DNA from: Bifidobacterium colobi
GTDB lineage: Bacteria > Actinomycetota > Actinomycetes > Actinomycetales > Bifidobacteriaceae
Assembly (NCBI RefSeq): GCF_018555455.1
Contig: NZ_JAFEJU010000003.1
Coordinates: 1 to 64,000 of the forward strand
Length of the DNA stretch: 64,000 nt
Reading direction: 5' to 3'
The position numbers and the translations under genes are program-made. Numbering within the stretch: position 1 is the stretch's first letter; each line of letters opens with the position of its first letter. Under the pieces are notes generated by a model. The model did not search any database, had not been told where the DNA came from, and saw nothing but the letters and a program-made list of their open reading frames with translations. This document shows, one piece after another, positions 60,084-64,000 of the stretch.

Positions 60084-61946
60084 ATGAGCCAACTGATTTC
60101 TTTTCCTAGCAACCGTTCCGGTGACGCTTCAGCGCGGAAGCGTGGCCGCACACGTCGGCGTTCCGGGCAGTCGACGCACCCGTGGCAGTCCCGCATGATG
60201 GTGTTCGCCATGACTGCCCCGCTATGCGCGCAAATCATGATGATCGTCATCATGCTCACGCAACGGCAATGGTTGTACGCCGTCATGATTGTGCCGGGAG
60301 TCTTCGCCACATTGGCCACGCTGCTGGCGTCGCTGCCATCGTTGATTCAACGCACGCACAGCACCCCGGATACCCCCGCCGTACCGGGAACTGGTCATGC
60401 CGCCAATGTGCAGCAATCGGCTGCACATCATCTGATGCGTCAGGATGCGCAACTCTTCGCCGCAATAGACGCCACAGAACTGGAGGATCTTCTTCGCTTC
60501 GATCGCATGCCTTGGCGTGATGTGGTGCGCCATTGGCTGGCACCAGCGCAATGGGATGCACCCATAGGCATGTGCTCTGAGGGAACCTATGCCATTAATA
60601 TGCGGCGGCAAGGACCCCATGCGCTGGTGGCAGGTACCACCGGTTCCGGCAAATCCGTATTGCTGCAAAGCTGGTGCTTGGCTTTGGCGGCACGCAATGG
60701 TCCCGATCGACTGAACTTCGTCTTCTTGGATTTCAAAGGTGGGTCGGCCTTCCGCGATCTTGAGCAATTGCCTCATTGCGTGGGCAGCGTCTGCGATCTT
60801 GACCTGGGTCATGCCGCGCGCGCTTTGCGAGCACTGGAATCCGAGCTTACACGCCGCGAGCGCCTGACCGCTCAGCATCGCACCGCAAACAGTGACGACT
60901 TGCCTGATCCGCCGGCACGGTTATTCGTGGTCATCGACGAGTTCCATGCGTTGAAGGACCAGCTGCCTGACTACATCAACCGGCTGGTGCGTATCGCTTC
61001 TCTAGGCCGCTCTCTGGGGATGCATCTTATTGTGTGCACGCAGAATCCCATGGGACAGGTAAGCGCGGATATGAAAGCCAATATGGCACTGAATATCTGT
61101 CTGCGTGTCCGCGATGAATTGCAGTCATCCGAGTTGCTGGGCGACGGTCGCGCGGCTCGTATCAGTCCCGCCATGCCGGGAGCCGCGTTTTGCAATGATT
61201 CGGAGCAGGTTACGGCAATACGCTGCGCCAATGTGGTCAGTATTTCGAACGTATGCCGCAATATCGGTTTGGCGGCACGGTTCATGGGTCTTGCGCCAGC
61301 CGAGCAATTATTCTCCTCTCCTTTACCTGCCGCGGTACGGTATCGCCCCTCAACTCCCACACATGATGAAGGGGTCTGGTTCGGCATCAGCGATGATGGC
61401 ATACGTCTGTCTGACGCCACGGTGAGTCTCAGGCAAGGCAATGTCGGCATTATTGGCGGGCATGGTCGGGGTAAAAGCACCGTGTTGGAAGTCATCTATG
61501 AGCAAATGCACCATATTGGCGGATACATGACGCGTATCAGCAGGTCGGTTCATGGTATTTGGCGCACGCAAACCGTGCACCAGCGTCCACTCGTACCAAT
61601 CGACACCAGCTCAACGCCTCGCCCGCCGCAATTGGTATGGCTAGTTGATGACGCGGATGAGCTATTCGACCCGTTCCGCGTTGACGAACAGGCATCGCAA
61701 TTCAAACAGGCACTGGCAGACCCCGGAACAACAGTGATATTCACCGCCTCGTCACTACGGCATATTCGTATTCCCGATCATTGCCTGACCAGAATAGTGT
61801 TTCCCAGCGGCGAGAAAACCAATGATATGATGGCCGGAATACCGTCGACATTGCTCGCCCAAATGAACCATGCCGACTATGAAACGGCGGGTCGCGCCGT
61901 GCTCATCACTGGTGCTCAGACACGGCTGGTGCAATGCGCATCGTGA
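60084..61946 (+). CDS. FtsK/SpoIIIE-family ATPase with two ATPase modules (EccC-like)
   Basis: 620 residues. A basic N-terminus (KRGRTRRR) precedes two membrane helices (about 39-59 and 62-86). Module one has Walker A GTTGSGKS (184-191), Walker B LFVVIDEF (280-287) and the CTQNP segment; module two has GGHGRGKS (458-465) and VWLVDDADEL, and is less conserved. This layout resembles EccC of type VII secretion, which has three modules, rather than FtsK, which has a single motor and a gamma domain. No ESX partner genes lie nearby. Of three starts (60006 GTG, 60063 and 60084 ATG) the last was used; none has a good Shine-Dalgarno. Confidence 0.85.
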   Translation: MSQLISFPSNRSGDASARKRGRTRRRSGQSTHPWQSRMMVFAMTAPLCAQIMMIVIMLTQRQWLYAVMIVPGVFATLATLLASLPSLIQRTHSTPDTPAVPGTGHAANVQQSAAHHLMRQDAQLFAAIDATELEDLLRFDRMPWRDVVRHWLAPAQWDAPIGMCSEGTYAINMRRQGPHALVAGTTGSGKSVLLQSWCLALAARNGPDRLNFVFLDFKGGSAFRDLEQLPHCVGSVCDLDLGHAARALRALESELTRRERLTAQHRTANSDDLPDPPARLFVVIDEFHALKDQLPDYINRLVRIASLGRSLGMHLIVCTQNPMGQVSADMKANMALNICLRVRDELQSSELLGDGRAARISPAMPGAAFCNDSEQVTAIRCANVVSISNVCRNIGLAARFMGLAPAEQLFSSPLPAAVRYRPSTPTHDEGVWFGISDDGIRLSDATVSLRQGNVGIIGGHGRGKSTVLEVIYEQMHHIGGYMTRISRSVHGIWRTQTVHQRPLVPIDTSSTPRPPQLVWLVDDADELFDPFRVDEQASQFKQALADPGTTVIFTASSLRHIRIPDHCLTRIVFPSGEKTNDMMAGIPSTLLAQMNHADYETAGRAVLITGAQTRLVQCAS

Positions 61947-62057
61947 AATACCTGCTATTTTCTGGGCAAAACCTCTTGAAAAACACCGCGGTTCGTGGTT
62001 TCCTAGTGTAGGAATCAAGGAATTCAACAGCCACGTGGCTTTTAAGGGAGGCAAGCA

Positions 62058-62336
62058 ATGAGCAGCGCTTTTGATTGGCGAGCCAAGGCCGCATGCCGCG
62101 ATAAGGATCCGGAACTGTTCTTCCCGGTGGGTAACACCGGTGCCGCATACCAGCAGATTGAAGAGGCCAAGGCCGTGTGCCGTACCTGCAAGGTGATTGA
62201 TGCGTGCCTCAAGTGCGCATTGGACACCAATCAGGATTACGGTGTTTGGGGCGGCTTGAGCGAGGATGAGCGTCGTGCGCTGAAGCGCCGTGCCATGCGC
62301 GCCCGCCGTTCTCAGGCCATGCAGATGCAGATCTGA
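62058..62336 (+). CDS. whiB1: WhiB1-type iron-sulfur transcription regulator
   Basis: 92 residues. The cluster Cys are 13, 41, 44 and 50, followed by DYGVWGGLSEDERRALKRRAMRARR, a helix-turn with a basic DNA-binding tail. The DWRAKAACRDKDPELFFPVGNTG core closely matches mycobacterial WhiB1, an essential NO-sensitive regulator that binds the primary sigma factor. Here, as in mycobacteria, it sits next to a PdtaS-like kinase gene in convergent orientation. A strong GGGAGG Shine-Dalgarno sits 6 nt upstream of the ATG. A terminator follows 29 nt after the stop. Confidence 0.97.
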   Translation: MSSAFDWRAKAACRDKDPELFFPVGNTGAAYQQIEEAKAVCRTCKVIDACLKCALDTNQDYGVWGGLSEDERRALKRRAMRARRSQAMQMQI

Positions 62337-62365
62337 TTATCGTCAAGGCATACGCCGTATATGAA

Positions 62366-62398
62366 GAAACCCTCCCATATGGGAGGGTTTCTTGTTGT
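62366..62398 (+). terminator. Rho-independent terminator of whiB1
   Basis: GAAACCCTCCC pairs with GGGAGGGTTTC around ATAT, followed by TTGTTGTTT. Perfect 11-bp stem. Confidence 0.9.
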
Positions 62399-62430
62399 TT
62401 GTTGAGCATTCCCCACTCAGTCGCACTGGC

Positions 62431-62453
62431 AGCTCCCCTCATTGAGGGGAGCT
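62431..62453. terminator. Hairpin downstream of the pdtaS-like gene
   Basis: AGCTCCCCTCA pairs with its complement (TGAGGGGAGCT) around a central T. It begins 9 nt past the kinase stop on the minus strand; no U-tract follows, so termination is uncertain. Confidence 0.5.
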
Positions 62454-62462
62454 AGGAATGCG

Positions 62463-63950
62463 CTATTCTTCCTGAGCTGCACGCAGTTTCATGTCGAGCA
62501 CAACGCGCGTGCCACCTTCGCGGCGAGGCTCCCAGTGCACCGATCCGCCAAAATCATTGGTCACAAATGTGTTGATGATCTGCGTGCCCAAGCCGGAGCC
62601 GGAGGTCCTTGCCATACCGCCTTGCTCTTCGGAGCCAAGACCGGTGCCGTCATCTTCGACCACGACGTTCAGGTTGGAGCCGGAGCGCCCGACGGAGATG
62701 GTGATATTGCCTTCCTTGCGCCCCTCGAATCCATGCTCCACCGAATTGGTGATGAGCTCGGTCAGCACCAGGGAGAGCGGCGTGGCATCCTGTGCGGGCA
62801 TCATGCCGAATTTGCCCATGAAGTTCACGCTGATATGCTGATCCTTCATTGTGGCCAAATCCACCGCCATACGCAGCAGGTTGGAAATCACCTTGTCGAA
62901 GTCCACGATTTCGTCGGCGGTCTGGCTCAGCCCCTCATGCACCATGGCGATGGTCTGCACACGACGCTGCGCCTCCTGCAACTCCTTCTTGACCTCTTCG
63001 GATTTGGTCTTGCGCGCCTGCAACCTCAACAACGCCGATACCGCTTGCAGATTGTTCTTCACACGATGGTGGATCTCGGAAATGGTGGCGTTCTTGGTCT
63101 GCAGTTCCTTTTCGCGACGACGCAGCTCGGTCACATCGCGACAGAGGATAATGGCACCCACCCTGCCGTTATTGTCGTAGAGCGGCAGCGAGCGCATGGA
63201 TACCGCTGAACGATTCGCGTTGATTTCGGAGTCCACGGCAGCCTTGCCGGAAAGCACCAACGGCAGTGTTTCCGGTACCGGATCGTTCTCTTTGAGCAAT
63301 TCGGTGCCGAGTTCGCTCAGGTACTGTCCTGGCATGGTATGCAGCAGGCCCAAGCGCCTGAAGCAGCTGATGGCGTTCGGCGCCGCGTAACGCACCACGC
63401 CGTCGATGGTCAGGATGATGAAGCCATCCGCCACACGGGCGATATGGCGCTGGCTCATCACGGAGTCCTTATAGGGGAACTGCCCACGAGGAATCATCTC
63501 GTACAGATGCTTGCCTGCATTGATGCTCTCCGATTCGTAGCGGCCATTGGATTCACGAGTGGCCATATTGGTCTCCCGCACCACCAAGCCAAGCGTCTTG
63601 CCGTTGTGCCGTACCGGGGCGTACACGTTGCAGACGGTGGCTTTGCCCACCGAGCGCAGCACCGTGGAGCGGAACACCACACTGGAATCCATGGCGGCAT
63701 CGAGTTCGCCAGTCATATCATCCGGCATTACATCGCCGACCACATCCTCGCCGCGCAAGGTCATTACCGTGGATGGACGGCATTGCTCGGCGACGACATA
63801 CTTACCATCACCGTTTTGCACCAGCAGCAGCAGATCGGCGAAGCTTAAGTCGGCAATCACCTGCCAGTCGGCCACAAGATGATGCAGCCATTCGCGGTCC
63901 TCGTCATCGAAATCCGGGCGGGTCGCAAGAATATGTGAAAAATCAGCCAT
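62463..63950 (-). CDS. pdtaS: Sensor histidine kinase, PdtaS-like (HisKA_2 family)
   Basis: 495 residues, cytoplasmic, with no membrane helix. An N-terminal GAF-like domain (1-145) begins DWQVIADLSFADLLLLVQNGDGKYV, then a PAS domain (about 175-285) contains MRSLPLYDNNGRVGAIILCRDVTELRRREKELQTKN. The HisKA_2 phospho-acceptor is EIHHRVKNNLQAVSALLRLQARK near residue 300. The HATPase domain has LTELITNSVEHGFEG, DDGTGLG and GSGLGTQIINTFV. It matches mycobacterial PdtaS, which phosphorylates the ANTAR regulator PdtaR. The ATG at 63950 gives MADFSHIL; upstream codons reach 63998 near the window end, and no strong ribosome site was seen. Confidence 0.95.
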   Translation of the reverse strand: MADFSHILATRPDFDDEDREWLHHLVADWQVIADLSFADLLLLVQNGDGKYVVAEQCRPSTVMTLRGEDVVGDVMPDDMTGELDAAMDSSVVFRSTVLRSVGKATVCNVYAPVRHNGKTLGLVVRETNMATRESNGRYESESINAGKHLYEMIPRGQFPYKDSVMSQRHIARVADGFIILTIDGVVRYAAPNAISCFRRLGLLHTMPGQYLSELGTELLKENDPVPETLPLVLSGKAAVDSEINANRSAVSMRSLPLYDNNGRVGAIILCRDVTELRRREKELQTKNATISEIHHRVKNNLQAVSALLRLQARKTKSEEVKKELQEAQRRVQTIAMVHEGLSQTADEIVDFDKVISNLLRMAVDLATMKDQHISVNFMGKFGMMPAQDATPLSLVLTELITNSVEHGFEGRKEGNITISVGRSGSNLNVVVEDDGTGLGSEEQGGMARTSGSGLGTQIINTFVTNDFGGSVHWEPRREGGTRVVLDMKLRAAQEE

Positions 63951-64000
63951 GACTACCATGATACGCAATAGGCTTGCTGGTGAGGCATTATGACGCACGA

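Overview
The window is a chromosomal segment of a high-GC actinobacterium, almost certainly a Bifidobacterium close to B. longum. The clearest marker is the xfp-pta-ackA cluster of the bifid shunt (13413-19133). WhiB1- and WhiB2-type proteins, CarD, an ANTAR response regulator and a PdtaS-like kinase confirm the phylum. No insertion sequence, prophage, integrase or CRISPR array was found; this is mostly core chromosome.

Layout. 1-5610: two identical tRNA-Ala(GGC) genes, a histidine phosphatase, rsfS, glmU, two small membrane proteins, a membrane-anchored protein with an HELGH motif, and tRNA-Gln(UUG). 5762-12968: prs, a cell-surface acyltransferase with an SGNH domain, a DUF1846 protein, an unusual gene-free stretch of about 0.9 kb, and guaA. 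13413-22526: xfp, pta and ackA, then aroA, a PfpI-family protein and a DUF998-like membrane protein. 22683-33213: tRNA-Pro(UGG), glgX, a NUDIX enzyme, a Nif3-like protein, polA, the ANTAR regulator (pdtaR type), tRNA-Leu(CAA), a NUDIX-fold protein with a damaged motif, and pyk. 33379-42366: terC, uvrB, coaE, murT-gatD, rpsA and folD. 42466-45560: a metal (probably zinc) ABC importer with palindromic operator candidates. 45561-51067: ispF, carD, glgB and an OmpR-type two-component system. 51056-64000: comF-like gene, HAD phosphatase, zincin-like protein, a conserved actinobacterial surface cluster (DUF5719, giant glycosyltransferase, whiB2, LCP protein), an FtsK/EccC-type ATPase, whiB1 and a pdtaS-type kinase.

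The genes fit together around central carbon flow (xfp, pta, ackA, pyk, glgX, glgB) and envelope construction (glmU, murT-gatD, LCP, glycosyltransferase, acyltransferase). LacI-type palindromes upstream of pyk and glgB suggest one sugar-responsive regulator controls both. PdtaS- and PdtaR-like proteins lie 32 kb apart, next to whiB1 and polA respectively, and probably form one pair.

The most notable observation is the murT-gatD pair. GatD appears to have lost both its nucleophilic cysteine and its catalytic histidine, and MurT lacks the usual zinc-ribbon cysteines, so amidation of the peptidoglycan stem peptide by this pair is doubtful. Other second-look items are a lone two-module FtsK/EccC ATPase, a NUDIX protein with a broken catalytic box, several long near-perfect hairpins between genes, and a tRNA-Leu with a short variable arm.
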